From: Pseudo-nitzschia pungens
Taxonomy: Eukaryota; Bacillariophyta; Bacillariophyceae; Bacillariales; Bacillariaceae
DNA: 64,000 nucleotides
Assembly: GCA_037355855.1 (NCBI GenBank)
Contig: CM074762.1
Location: forward strand, 3,162,001-3,226,000
Direction: 5' to 3'
The position numbers and the translations under genes were made by a program. The notes beneath the pieces were generated by a model. It was not told where the DNA came from, did not search any database, and saw nothing but the letters and a program-made list of their open reading frames with translations. Below, piece after piece: positions 11,328-22,503 of the stretch. Numbering within the stretch: position 1 is the first letter of the stretch; each line of letters opens with the position of its first letter.

Positions 11328-14300
11328 CTATATCTCCGCCTCATTGTCTTCGAGGTTTTGAGCCGAGAGACGTTGCATCATAGCTTCCACTCGAGCGGCT
11401 GCCAATTCTTCGGCAGCTAGTCGTGTGGCATCAGAGGTTGTGGGAGCCGAGTTGCTTTGCAAAGTTGGAAAAGCTCCAGTCTTTTCGTATTCTTCCTGGA
11501 TGCGTCCTTTGTTTTGCGTGCGGCCGGCCATGCTGTCCATCATATCATTCATTTCTTCCGAAGCATACTGTTCCGCACGACCGGAGACTTCGGATCTGCC
11601 AGGAGACTGAGGAGGACGCTGAGGAGTTGATCGCCGCTCGTCCTTGGAAGCTCGTCGATCAAGAAATTGCTGAAACTTTTCCGAATGTTTCGCATTTCCA
11701 CTATTACTCACAGTCGACCCGGGCGATGATCGTCTGGAAGTGGCCGTGGTAGCACTTGCTTCTGATCCCTGAGAACGTCTCTTTTTCTTCTTGGATCCTC
11801 CAGCAACTGCGGCCTTCATAGCAATGGCTTCCAAGTAGGCAGACTTGGCCCCAAATCCATCCGAAATCACACTGCTGAGATCGTCCTTGTTGGCACTCTG
11901 ACGAGATCGAGGATTCGAGCGCGATCTCGAATTTTTGTCCTGGGCTTTCTTATTCATATTGGGAGGTGGCGGACTTTGCAATGGAGACCGAGATGGAAGG
12001 GATTCTGCGATGGTGCTTTCATCTTCCTCATCTTCGACGATAACGCCCGGTCGGCCACACATGCCGGCCGACGCTTGCAAGATGCCACTTTTGCCTCTAC
12101 TCATGAGATTGTTGGGCGATGAATTTTTGTCCGGGCTGCCACCCACACCGGGATTGCTCCTCAAAAATCCCAAATGTGCAGATATGGGACCTTCCGAAGC
12201 ACAATTTGTGCCGCCTTTCATCACTGGAGCCGCACACGCCTGCAACCGTTGGAGAAACGTCGTTCCTTGGAACACAGCCGTGCTTGCCTCGGAATTTTGT
12301 CCAAAATCGCTTTCGGCATCATCATTTTGGTGACGAATGGGTGAAAGTTCTGATATTTCGTCAAACGCTGACCCATCGTCGGGCTCACCTGGTTTGCTGC
12401 TTACGCTGCCTCGTTGTCTTGACTTCTCCAGAGAAGACCTCGGCATATTTGCATCAGAATCAACATCAAAATCAAATACTGTATCCCGCTCATCAGCGTC
12501 ATCCATGTCTCGAGTAGTTGCGGCCGAAGCGGCAGCACTCTCAGCTTGGACCTTTTTCTTTAAAAATGACTTCCATTCTGGGTTGTGCGAAATAGTTGGG
12601 GCACCATCGGGACTTTCATTCCTGGGAGATTCGCGTCGGTAAGAATCTTCCTTATCCCAACTAGTTGTTCTCGCCTCCCACAACCTATGCAATTCAGAAA
12701 GCCTGGGTGAAGCCTTTCCGCTGGGGTTGTTGTCATACTCATCGTTCTCATGCGGTTCGTGTTGGGCAGATTTTGTGGAATAATCCTGGGCAGATTTTGT
12801 GGAATAATCCTGGGCAGATTTTGTGGAATAATCCTGGGCAGATTTTGTGGAATCATCCTGGGCAGATTTTGTGGAATAATCTTGGGCGGATTTTGTGGAA
12901 TCATCCTGCAGGGCGGATTTGATGGAATCATCCTTATTTTCCAAGCGAACAATGATGGGAGTTATGGTTTCCTTGAATGGGCTGCGTTCCTGGAAAGGGC
13001 TTTTACTATCCTCTGGAGAGTAGCTAGGCATTGATGCCGTTGGCGATACTGTGGTCCTCTTCTTGTTTGCCCGAATGGGCGAAGTATCTCTTTTCGGTGC
13101 AGCAAGCTTTGGTATTGACGAAGTGCCCGAATCAAACGACGCCTCGCTCTGAGCTCTGGAGTTGGATTTGTTGGAGTTTGGTCGAGATGAGACAGAACTT
13201 ACATCCCGAATGCTGATCTTCAATCTTGGGACAGGTTTTCTGCCGCGCGAATCTACTGTTTCGTTGGCAGCATCATCCGCATCCCACGAGAAGTCCGACG
13301 CCGCATCGAAACTTTCATTGCTTTGAGACTCGTAAATTTTTTGATAAACTTCGTTTGCATCCGGACCGGAAACGATTTTTTCTTTCTGATTCGTAGGGAA
13401 GGCCGTGGCGTAAGGTTCTTGCTCGTAGAGAGAATCGAGATCAACTGGACCGCTTCCCTTCTGTCGTTCCGCCGATTTTTGGAACATGTCGGCTTCTCCT
13501 TCGTCAAGGTTCTCCCTTTTAACATTTACCATCCTTTTTGGATTTGGATCAGCCCTAGATCTTCGGTAATGGCTTTGGATGGACCCCGTTTCGGCAATCT
13601 GAATGTATCTTCCTGAGTTTTTGCTCGTAGACTTTGTTGCACTCGATTGATCTCCATCGACTGTCGTTTCTTCTTCTCCGTCGATGTTATTTGCTGCATC
13701 ATCTCCTAAGGTCATCCTTCGATACGAATTCAAAGTTCCTGTCCTGCTGTTTAGCCGTTTCGTCCAACTGATCTTCGATTCCGAAATCTTGCATGTCTGA
13801 ATCAGCCGTGATGGCAACATCATCAGGCAAGTCCCGCCGTTGACCGTCGTACATACCAACTTTTCTTGCTTCCTCCTCACTAAGTCCGACCCATCCCTTT
13901 ACGGGATCCCATTCTTTCCCGTCCATGTTAAATCTTGCGGTCGCGGCCTTCATGGTCTCCGCCCACCCTCGCGGCCTGCCATCCTTCGGACTCATCACAA
14001 GCTTCTGAGCCTTCCTCTGCCTGCCAGGAGTGGATCTAGCAGGTGATCTCGGTGATTTGCCAACGCTACGACTTGGACTTCTTGGTTCCGATGGTGATGC
14101 CACATCTGTTTGCTGCTGTTGTGGTCGCCGAGCGGATGCCATCGCCGCAGAACCGCCAAAGAAATCGTCGGTCGGATGCTCTATTTGGTTTGGATCAACA
14201 TATTCTCTCCATCCTACTTCTGGATCCCATACCCTGCCCGCACGAGCTGCTGCTGCCTCAATGGATTCATGCCATCCGTGCGACTTGCTGGTCACGCCCG

Positions 14301-17093
14301 ATGTATTCAACGCCTCTTTTTCCTTGTCACGGCGGACCTTGGCCTGACCCGGCCGCCTGCTTCGCGTCGAGTGAGAGGTGTAGTTCGTCCCTGTCGTGTA
14401 AGACGTCTTGTGTGACTTTCCGCTCACGACGGATATCGCATCAAAGCTACGGCCTGTTCCACCGCCGCCCATTTGCGACATGGTTTCCGAAATGTAGGCA
14501 TCCACATCCAAGTTGTTTTGCAAAGCGACTTTCTGCACGACGGTTGATTCTTGGTTGGTGCTATCAACCTTTTCAGTTGCAGCGGCAGGTGCTGCCACCG
14601 CCAGCAGTTTGGCTGTCATGGCATCCTCTATGGCGTCCTCCATTGCATCGTCGATGGCACTGTTTTGTGCTTCCATCTTCTTATCTTCCAGCTGATTATC
14701 CACGTCACCATCGTCCAACAACGATTCCTTTGACATGGTCTGCAAGATCCCATTGTTTTGGTAATCGTTGGATTCCAATGTTTCTGGAAGCAGCCTGTGA
14801 CTCGTACTCTTCATTATCGTAATTCATTTGTTCGGTCTCGGTTTCGGTTCGGTTTCGGTTTCGACCTTGACTTCGTCCTCGGTTTCGGTCTCGACCTGCT
14901 TCGTCCTCGGCCTCGGTTTCGACTTCGTTCTGGTAGTCGTCAGCCGTCAGCGTCCTGAGGGTCGTCACCATCGTTCGTGTCGTAGTCGTAGTCGTCTTCG
15001 GCTTCTTCGGGCACCGGAGTAGCCCTGGGACTCGCATAGTTGTTCTTGAGCTTCGAAATGCTCCCCTTGATGCTCTTTGGAATAATGTTGAGCTTTCGGG
15101 ATTTCTTGCTGCTAGTCGAGGTAGTGCCGCTTCCGGCCAGATCGTCCAAGTCGTACTCCGCAGAACGGTCTTTCCGAACCGCATCATAATACTTGATTCC
15201 GGATTTTTCGAATTGGTTGTCGTCCTCGTCCTCGTCCTCGTCCTCTTCTGTATCTGCAGTGGCAAGCTCCGTCGGACGGTTGTGACTCTCGTTGTTGTTG
15301 TGACTCTCGTTGTTGTTGTTGCTGTTGCGATTGTGACTCATGCTGCGATGGAGATCTCCAATGATTTCGTTCGCACCACGGACGGCGGTTTCCTGGGTTT
15401 TGGATTGAGCTGCCTTTTTCGCCCTGGAATTCGCTCTGTTTTCCTCCCTTTCTTCCTTCAGAAACTTCTTGATCTCGTCGCCAACGTGTTCGCAGCTGCT
15501 GGTGCTCTGGCTATCGTCGTCTTCGCCACTGTCGTTCCTTTCGGGTGCGGGATCTCCTCTGGTAGCAGCAGTCTTCTCCGGGGAGGTTTTGGGAGTCACC
15601 ACCGATCCGACGGGGGCTGCTCCCTTGTTCTTTCGTTTCCAAAACGCAAGCTTGTTGATGCCCTTTTTGCCGCTCTTGACCGCCACCACGGAGCGCCGGT
15701 CTCGCCCGTCGCCATGCTCGTCGTCCTCGTGCATGCCCGGGTAGTCGCTGGGTATGCTGCTTTCCGCCACACTGGGATCGTCATCGTCTCGTTCGTCCCG
15801 ATTCCGACGGTCTCGCAAAATCTTGCTGGTGGCGTCCGTGGGGGAGACCCCTCCATTGATCAGCTGAAGGAATTTTCTCTTTTCGACGCTGCTAAAAGTA
15901 GCATAGACATTGTCCCGGTTCTCTGCCTCCGATCCCTGCTGCGATTGCGATTCCAATTCCAATTCGGCAATCTCGTCGCCGGTCGTTCCCTTCCCGTCCT
16001 CGGCTGCTCCCTTCTTCTTCTTCTTCCCCCTCGTTTTGTAATCGTCCTTGGCACGCCTCGTCATGGCCTTGAGGAGGGCGTTCTTGCGTTTCGGAGACGA
16101 GTAGTCGGCACCGTCTTCTTCGCCTCCTCGTCCCCGATACAGGGGCTCGACGTACTCGACCTCTATCGCCGTTTGCTCCTCGACACCCGAGGCTCCGTTG
16201 TGGACCGAATGTTTTTCGCCCAGCCTCAATTTCCGCCTCGTCGCCGCGGATGCGGATGCCGAGGGGGTTTCGGAAGCGTCCCCGTCGTCGAAGCGGCGGC
16301 TTTCCGCGTTCGCAACATACGTTGCGGCGTGCGTGCTTCCGTCTCCGTCTCCGCCTCCCCCTCCGGCACACAGCTCGTTCATGGCGCGCAGGGCCGAGTC
16401 GCAAAATTCGGGCATCCCCTGCGAGCCCTCCCCGTAATCGCACAGCGCCAGTGCCTTCATCTCGTCCTCGTACTCCCGGCGCTCGTCCATGGGCATTTCG
16501 TTCCTGTACGATTGTCCCCTCGCCAGACTCTCCCGCGGCGGAGAGGTGTCGCCCTCCTCTTCGTCGTACTCGTTGTAGGGCTGCGAGTAATCGTTGTTGC
16601 TGTAAGCATTGCCGGTGGTGGCATCCGCGTAATCGTCCTCGTCGTCGTTCTCGGGACTGCCATTGCGGCCGTTGGATCTCCACCGGCCGGGAGCGTTGGC
16701 GTTGCCCTTTTGGTAGTCTTTGGGATCGTCCAATCCGGCGCGGCTGGGTGGTGACATGGGGCGGGTGTGGGTCGATCTTCCACCCGTGACGTTTCGTGTC
16801 AGAGTCGTCGCTTGCGAAAGGGCGCTGTCGTTCAGGGCGGCCTTCTTGTTCATGCCCGAAGTGGCCTCGTGTACATCGACCGTGCTGCTCTGGCTGTTGT
16901 TGCCGTTGCTAGCAGCACTGGCATGGCTCGTGCTCATGGACAAGGCGGGAAGGTCTCCTCCCTCTTCAAAGACGTAGGACGAAGGCCGCCGGTTGTAGTT
17001 TTCATCGAGGGAAGAATTTGCCTTGACGACATCAAAGGGTTGATCCTCTTCCATCAATGCGATGGCCACGTTGCTCTCGGGAGGCCCGACCAT
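11328..17093 (-). CDS. very large intrinsically disordered protein, probably one gene in several frames
   Basis: Function not recognised. Three long minus-strand open stretches follow one another: 17093-14940 (717 residues), about 14820-13699 (frame of a 371-residue ORF) and about 13720-11328 (frame of an 850-residue ORF). I read them as one gene of about 1,900 residues. All parts share an extreme Ser, Asp, Glu, Lys, Asn and Arg composition and lack globular domains, membrane segments and a signal peptide. Two related units stand out in the middle: SHGWHESIEAAAARAGRVWD with GWREYVDPN, and PRGWAETMKAATARFN with WDPVKGWVGL. The 24-bp minisatellite at 12762-12909 encodes repeats of the type QDYSTKSA. 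Near 14830-14940 a hexanucleotide tract encodes VETETE-like repeats. The joins near 14940, 14705-14820 and 13699-13720 each fit a +1 change; introns are possible at the first. It ends at TAG 11328, convergent with the O-methyltransferase. Confidence 0.55.
12762..12909 (-). repeat. 24-bp minisatellite inside the disordered gene
   Basis: Six near-perfect 24-bp units (TGGGCAGATTTTGTGGAATA plus ATCC on the plus strand), with a degenerate seventh. Units differ mainly at AATAATCC/AATCATCC, which swaps Tyr and Asp in the encoded octapeptide. The unit length is a multiple of three, so copy number can change without breaking the frame. Confidence 0.9.
14830..14935 (-). repeat. hexanucleotide repeat tract (GAAACC/GAGACC-like)
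   Basis: Degenerate repeats of GAAACCGA-type units encoding Glu/Thr or Arg/Asn depending on frame. The reading frame of the surrounding gene changes on both sides of this tract, so slippage or misassembly here is plausible. Confidence 0.7.
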
Positions 17094-19197
17094 TGTTTCG
17101 AGATTCTAGTTTATTCTCGGAGGCAGCGAAAGAAGGAGCAAAGTGTGGTTCGTGTTCCGTAATTACCGATCGCAGTGGCATAGGAGTTTGCTTTCTGCTT
17201 TCTTGCCGTTTCCAACCCGGGCAAATCGTGGTTTCGTTGTTCGCTGATTACCGATGCAATGGGTTGCGCTTTGTTTCGCTTCTTGCATCAATTATTTCTG
17301 ATTTCTATCGATCCAAGAACTGTGTTGTTGTCACCGCAAATAATATGATTTTTGTTGACTTCTTTCCGCCTCGATTTCGTACGGAAACTCCATGCAAGAC
17401 CTAACCGGATTGCACTCGTTGTTGTCCTCTTCGTTCGACAAAGGAGGAGTAGAGGAGTGCAGCAGGGACTCTCCCTCCGGTTTTGCTTGATTGCTTTAAC
17501 TTGTAGCCTTTGACGTTGCTACGAGTTTGCCATTGCCTGTATGATTGTTAACTTACGTCGTACTTTGGATTGTTCGGTCTTTTTTGTTTTTTTCATCGAT
17601 GGGAGTAGCTAACGGTGCATTTGCTTTGGGCGCTGCTCCGGCTAGAGAATCTTCGTTGCTCGTAAGGAACGATGAGGTGCGCCTGCAGCTGGAACGGCTG
17701 CACCTACCTAACTAAAATCACAACCATCTCCGGGCTACGAGTAAGGCCTTACTTGTAACTTACGAGTAAATCTTACAACAAACAGAACATCAATTACCGG
17801 AAGCACATCTCCCTCCGAGATCTCCGAGACAAGGTACGACTCGACTCCATGTGATACTCGAAAATTTTCCGCGCCGGTTGGTTCTAGACTTTTTAGGGTT
17901 ATATAAATTCAGTGAGTAGACCCGTTGAATGAGACGAAAAAATCATAAATTTTTGTCTATGGAAAAAAGCTCAATAGCGTAACGGAGAGTGCAATCGTAC
18001 TTGAACCCTCATGATCCAATGATTCTCGAAGGGGTGCACGTGAACTGACCGTTACATTCAAACGGGCTATTGTGTCATTGTAAGATGGCGTGCGCGACAT
18101 GAATGTTTTAAAAAATAATACATACCGAAAGTTCCGCTGCACAAGTAAATTACAAGCGAAATTCGTACGTACCGGTACGAGTAAGGTTTTTACGAGTAAT
18201 TAAGGTTACTTGCGACCATCATTAGTACCGGTACATGATGTCCCAGGTGTCATAAGAACACTTTCTCCTTGCATAATTCTCAACTTGTACATAAACTTAC
18301 TTTTACTCTACTGTACCGTACCGTAGCTTATTGTGGATAAGTTATGCGTGACTGTTTCTTAGGATCACATTGTTTCATTCGTGGATTTTTTCTTCACCTC
18401 TTCCTTCACATCACGTATCATCATGTTGCTTTTGATTTTGAATCTCGATTTTTGGCCGTCCTTTTGCTTCCGTAAAACAAACAAGAAAAGAATTTTAAAA
18501 ATGATTTATGTGCCGTATCATATACGGTAGTATGGAGTATGAGGATATGTGATGTACGTATGATATCGTATGCTATATGCTGTGTGCGATGCAATCTACG
18601 AAGTAACGAAGTACGAGTAAGGTTACCTTACGTACGCACGAGTCCGGGTATGCACCAAAAACTGGCAAATCGTTCTAGTATCAACTGTGACTGGTGTGCA
18701 GTGTCTGCGTTCGTACTCGTACTTCTTCTACAATACAGGTTGGTTTTCCTCACAATTTGAACCGGAGCCTTGCGACATTGCTCATCGAGCACGATTACTG
18801 CCCATCGGAAAACAGCCAAAAACCGCCAAACGCTCCCAAACCACGGGCAGATATAACGGGGCAGTCACGATAAAAAACCGTGCCCCGTACCATTGCGAAC
18901 ACTATGCTCTACAACAAGGGAACAAAATGGATGGCCTAAAAAATCCCACGGCAAACGAAACTGTTCGGTTCCAAACACCACGAGTCGAAAACAGCACAGA
19001 CCATTGCAGTACCGTAGAATACAAGTAATTCAGTATCAATCACATCTCGATTTCTAATTTATCATCAAGAATCTCTTCACAACAAGTGTTGCATGATTTT
19101 GTTGCACTGACACTACGACTACATACTACAGTACACCACAATACACTCCGCGCTCGACATCGACTCGTTCGCAGCCTCACCGTTTGCGCGGGTCGGG
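17094..19197. other. intergenic region rich in interspersed short motifs
   Basis: Upstream of the disordered gene and downstream of the monooxygenase gene. No coding ORF. It contains several clusters of GTACGAGTAAGGTTAC-like and TACCGGTA-like words (about 17741-17780, 18165-18240, 18600-18635). Confidence 0.55.
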
Positions 19198-20936
19198 TTA
19201 GGCGCTCTGCTGCTGCCGGCTCCGAAAATACTCCCAAAATTTCCGGTTGCTGCTGTCGGTATTGTCTATTTGATGCACAACCTCCTCCGGGGAGATGGAC
19301 CCGACGAACTTCTTAAAGAGCCAGCACACCAACCGGTTGGACGAATTGGACAGGTCGCAGATTAATCGCGCCATCCGGACGTTGGTTTTGCTGGACTTGC
19401 GGCGAAATTCGACGTCGCACCATTCAATGGCGCTCGGGAGATCCCCGCCGTGGCTCGGATTGCTCTCGTCGAGACAATCCGCAATGACACTCGCGTAGAT
19501 GTATGCGTCGGTGATGGCCATGTTCACTCCCTGCCCGAGGTAGGGTGTTTGCGGATGGGCGGCGTCTGGAATCGGAATCGAATCAGAATCGGAAGCAAAG
19601 CAAAGCAAAGCGCAACGTATCCAAATCAAAAACAAAAGCGGTGAGCAAGGAAAACCAAGGAATATCCTTGTCTGCGATACAAACAACGGAACGGGACAAG
19701 GCAAGCCGGAAGGATGCTCGTGTACCTACCACCGAGCAACGCCACAAGTTTCCCTTTGCTTGTGAAGGGCAGGTCGAGATTTTTTCGGTCGTAAAAACCA
19801 GCTTCGGTGATTTCCCGGGCGGGAGTTGCCTTCAGGAGTTCCTCCAAGAGCGGAAAGTCCTGGATGCCCTCCAGCAGGCTGCCGGTGGAATTTCGTTTGC
19901 CACACCAGCCAAGCCCGCTCCAACCATTGCCACCGCTCGGAAGGTCTTTGCCGAACGAGAGCAACTCTGTCTTTTGGGCTTCCGTGAGCACCCCACCGCC
20001 GCGGCGTGTCGAATCACCCCCGTCCCTTCGCGCAGCCGGTGGCTTCTTCGAGGCAATGGTAAGGCCCCAGTTGAGCATGGTTCCATGGTCGTACTGGGAT
20101 GATTTCGATGGCACTATGAAGAGGACGGCCGGAACCTTGGGTGTTGCCAGGGCCAAGACGAAGGAGGTCTTGTGTGTGATTACCGGATGTCCTTCCTTGG
20201 GGTCGGCCGGCGATGACTCTTGCTGTAGTTTGTGCTGTTGCGTTTTTTTGAATTCTCGCGCCAGCTCCGAACCATTGGTAGCCAGGGTTTTCCCCCAGTA
20301 GCAGATGGAGTTGCAGTAGTGGAGAGGATCGGTTTCGGGTGGGTGCATCACGGACCGGCACTTGGAATGAATCCCGTCGCACGCCAACAAAGCGCATCCA
20401 ACAAGTTCGCGGCCCGAGGCCAGCTTGACCACCACATTCGCAATCTTGCCTCCCTCCTCCACCTCGCGGTACGAGTCAATGCCGGAACCGCACAGCAACA
20501 CGCCCTCTTCGTCTTCGGGTGAGGCAAAGAGATGTTCCAGAAGAAAGTTTTGCATCTCGGCGCGGTTGACCGATCCTCCCTTGTAGCGAGACGGGAGCTG
20601 TGCCGTTCGGAACACCTTGCCCTCGACAGTCATGAAGCACATGCCTTCATAGGTCGACAAAAAGTTGGAAACTTCGATTCCGAGACCCTCCTGGAGAATC
20701 TCGATGGCGGTCGGGGCTAGCTCGAATCCGCTACCGGCGTTGGAACAAATGGTGGATCGGGAAACCTTTTCGACAATCACAAACGGAATGTTGCGCTGCT
20801 GGAAGGTGGCGGCGGCAACGAGTCCGCAGGGTCCCGCGCCTGCAATAATTACCGGAAGTTGTTTCGGATCCTTGGAGGGTGAAGCCGTTGATGCCAAGTC
20901 CACGGCGGGTGCGATAGGTTCGGAGGGGTATGTCAT
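19198..20936 (-). CDS. FAD-dependent monooxygenase (aromatic hydroxylase/UbiH-like fold)
   Basis: Flavoprotein of the PHBH/salicylate hydroxylase/zeaxanthin epoxidase superfamily, using FAD and NAD(P)H to insert one oxygen atom. Exons are 20936-19730 and 19565-19198, with a GTAGGT...CAG intron; the spliced product is 524 residues. The Rossmann motif is VIIAGAGPCGLVAAA (about residues 28-42). The DG motif is LLACDGIHSKCR, and the FAD-binding GD motif is restored exactly across the splice as GGDAAHPQTPYLGQGVNM, which supports both splice sites. There is no obvious plastid leader or membrane anchor. The C-terminal region (about 80 residues, WLFKKFVGSISPEE) has no recognised domain. Substrate unknown. 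The ATG at 20936 is the first in frame and precedes a Pro/Ser/Ala-rich extension. Confidence 0.88.
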
Positions 20937-22503
20937 GTTCGTGTCAAGAGTTGTCTTGATTCAAATTTGTGTCATGTATTTTGTACTTGTATTTGTTTTA
21001 GATTATGGAATCAATTGCGAGGGAGAGATACTGTCTACGGAATAGACTGCATGAAAGAAAATACTACTTCGTAACCTTACTTCGTAGTAATGATGTTCGA
21101 TGTTCTTTTTGTTCCAAATCAAGTCGGGGATCGGTGAAGTAATTTGGATTCTCGATTGATTCTCTGTTCTCTGTTGTCGATTATCGATCAGGCACGAGTT
21201 CGATCATAAATTATGGCAGACCCACGTACCCGCTACGGTATTTACGATTAGGTGTTTGTGACAGAGTTTATGGAATTTTGTACCCGTATTTACTGGAGAC
21301 ACCGTTCGGCGAAGGTAAAGAATGAATTATCTACCAGAGTTAAATACTAGTACAAAGTATCAATAATCATGATCATCGCGCTCGGTACAAAATCATGAAT
21401 ACTTTTGTGTGGCCTGCAAAGCATTGAGATTGATTCATTCATTCGTGCTTCGAAGGAAGCAATCTTTGTTAGTAGACGTAATCTTACTTGTATTACGTAT
21501 TTTGATTTTTTACTTCGTTCCACGTACCGTACGGTATTTTTATTTTAAGTCAAAACCAACTTTGCCGATGGAATCGATGAAAGAAAGTTTCTACGTATGT
21601 CAATTTCAATCCAGCCTGGGTAAATAATCCATCGCTTTGAGATATGTCAAAGGTGTTGGCCTTAAAAACAATCAATCCAAAAGGGTCGTAGGAAGATGAA
21701 TCTACGAGTTATCTTACCGCATCCAATTTACAAAAACAATGTTTTTGGATTGGGCTAAACGAACATCATGTCGGACTCACAAAAGTGAGAATGAATAAAT
21801 GAATCGACCACTGGCGATGAGGTATGTCTACAACTATGAAAAGTCGCTAGCTGTACATACTTTACTACATGGTGATGCATATTCTGGTAATCAAAACTTT
21901 GTTTAATACAGTACTTCTTTGACTTACCTCGCACTCTATCCATGTGGTTTTTGAAGGTATCTGAATGATTATTGGAAGCTGGAATGATTTCGTTTGAAAC
22001 CGTGAGCATTGGCATAGGATATGCCGCAGAAGAGAACCAATTGAGATTAATGTTATTTTTGGAATGGATTGGGCTTGACACTCTCGTGTGTTGCGAAAGG
22101 AATCATTTCATCACTAAGAATCCAAGGGCCCGTGGGTACTGTTTTGCATTTTGAAAGAAAGCGGAAAAACTGCATATTGTCCTCCCCAACAAAGAGGTCA
22201 TTTAGTGATTCACAATATCTTCAGAGTTCACTGCGTACCGAAACACAATGCGAACGGTTCAGGGCATCGTGTTGAATTTCAGACTTGCGTTTCATTGCTT
22301 CCTAGGAAGGAACCAATCTTGATGAGGTGGAATACAAGGAAGACTTTGTATAGGGGCTAGTATTTGTTTTGCCAAATGTTTGTCAAATGCTTGATCCTTA
22401 AAAGTGGGGAAAGAGTCGGAACTGTTCACACCCCTATTTTAGATGCAGCAAATACCAGCAATTCTGCTTCGTGTTCGAATCGAATCGAATTAAAAATCGA
22501 CCC
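20937..22503. other. intergenic region, no gene recognised
   Basis: Lies upstream of the monooxygenase and downstream of GH63. Only short ORFs without domains; the interspersed motif CGTAACCTTACTTCGTAG occurs at about 21070. Nothing else recognised. Confidence 0.55.

Noticed and set aside
14787..14975. Intron joining the first two segments of the disordered gene
   Set aside because: GT and AG sites exist, but the stretch is purine-rich and encodes the same acidic composition; a shift in the hexanucleotide tract is simpler.
15213..16754. Long plus-strand ORF of 513 codons opposite the disordered gene
   Set aside because: Leu/Val/Arg-rich shadow of repetitive acidic codons on the minus strand; no domain or start context.
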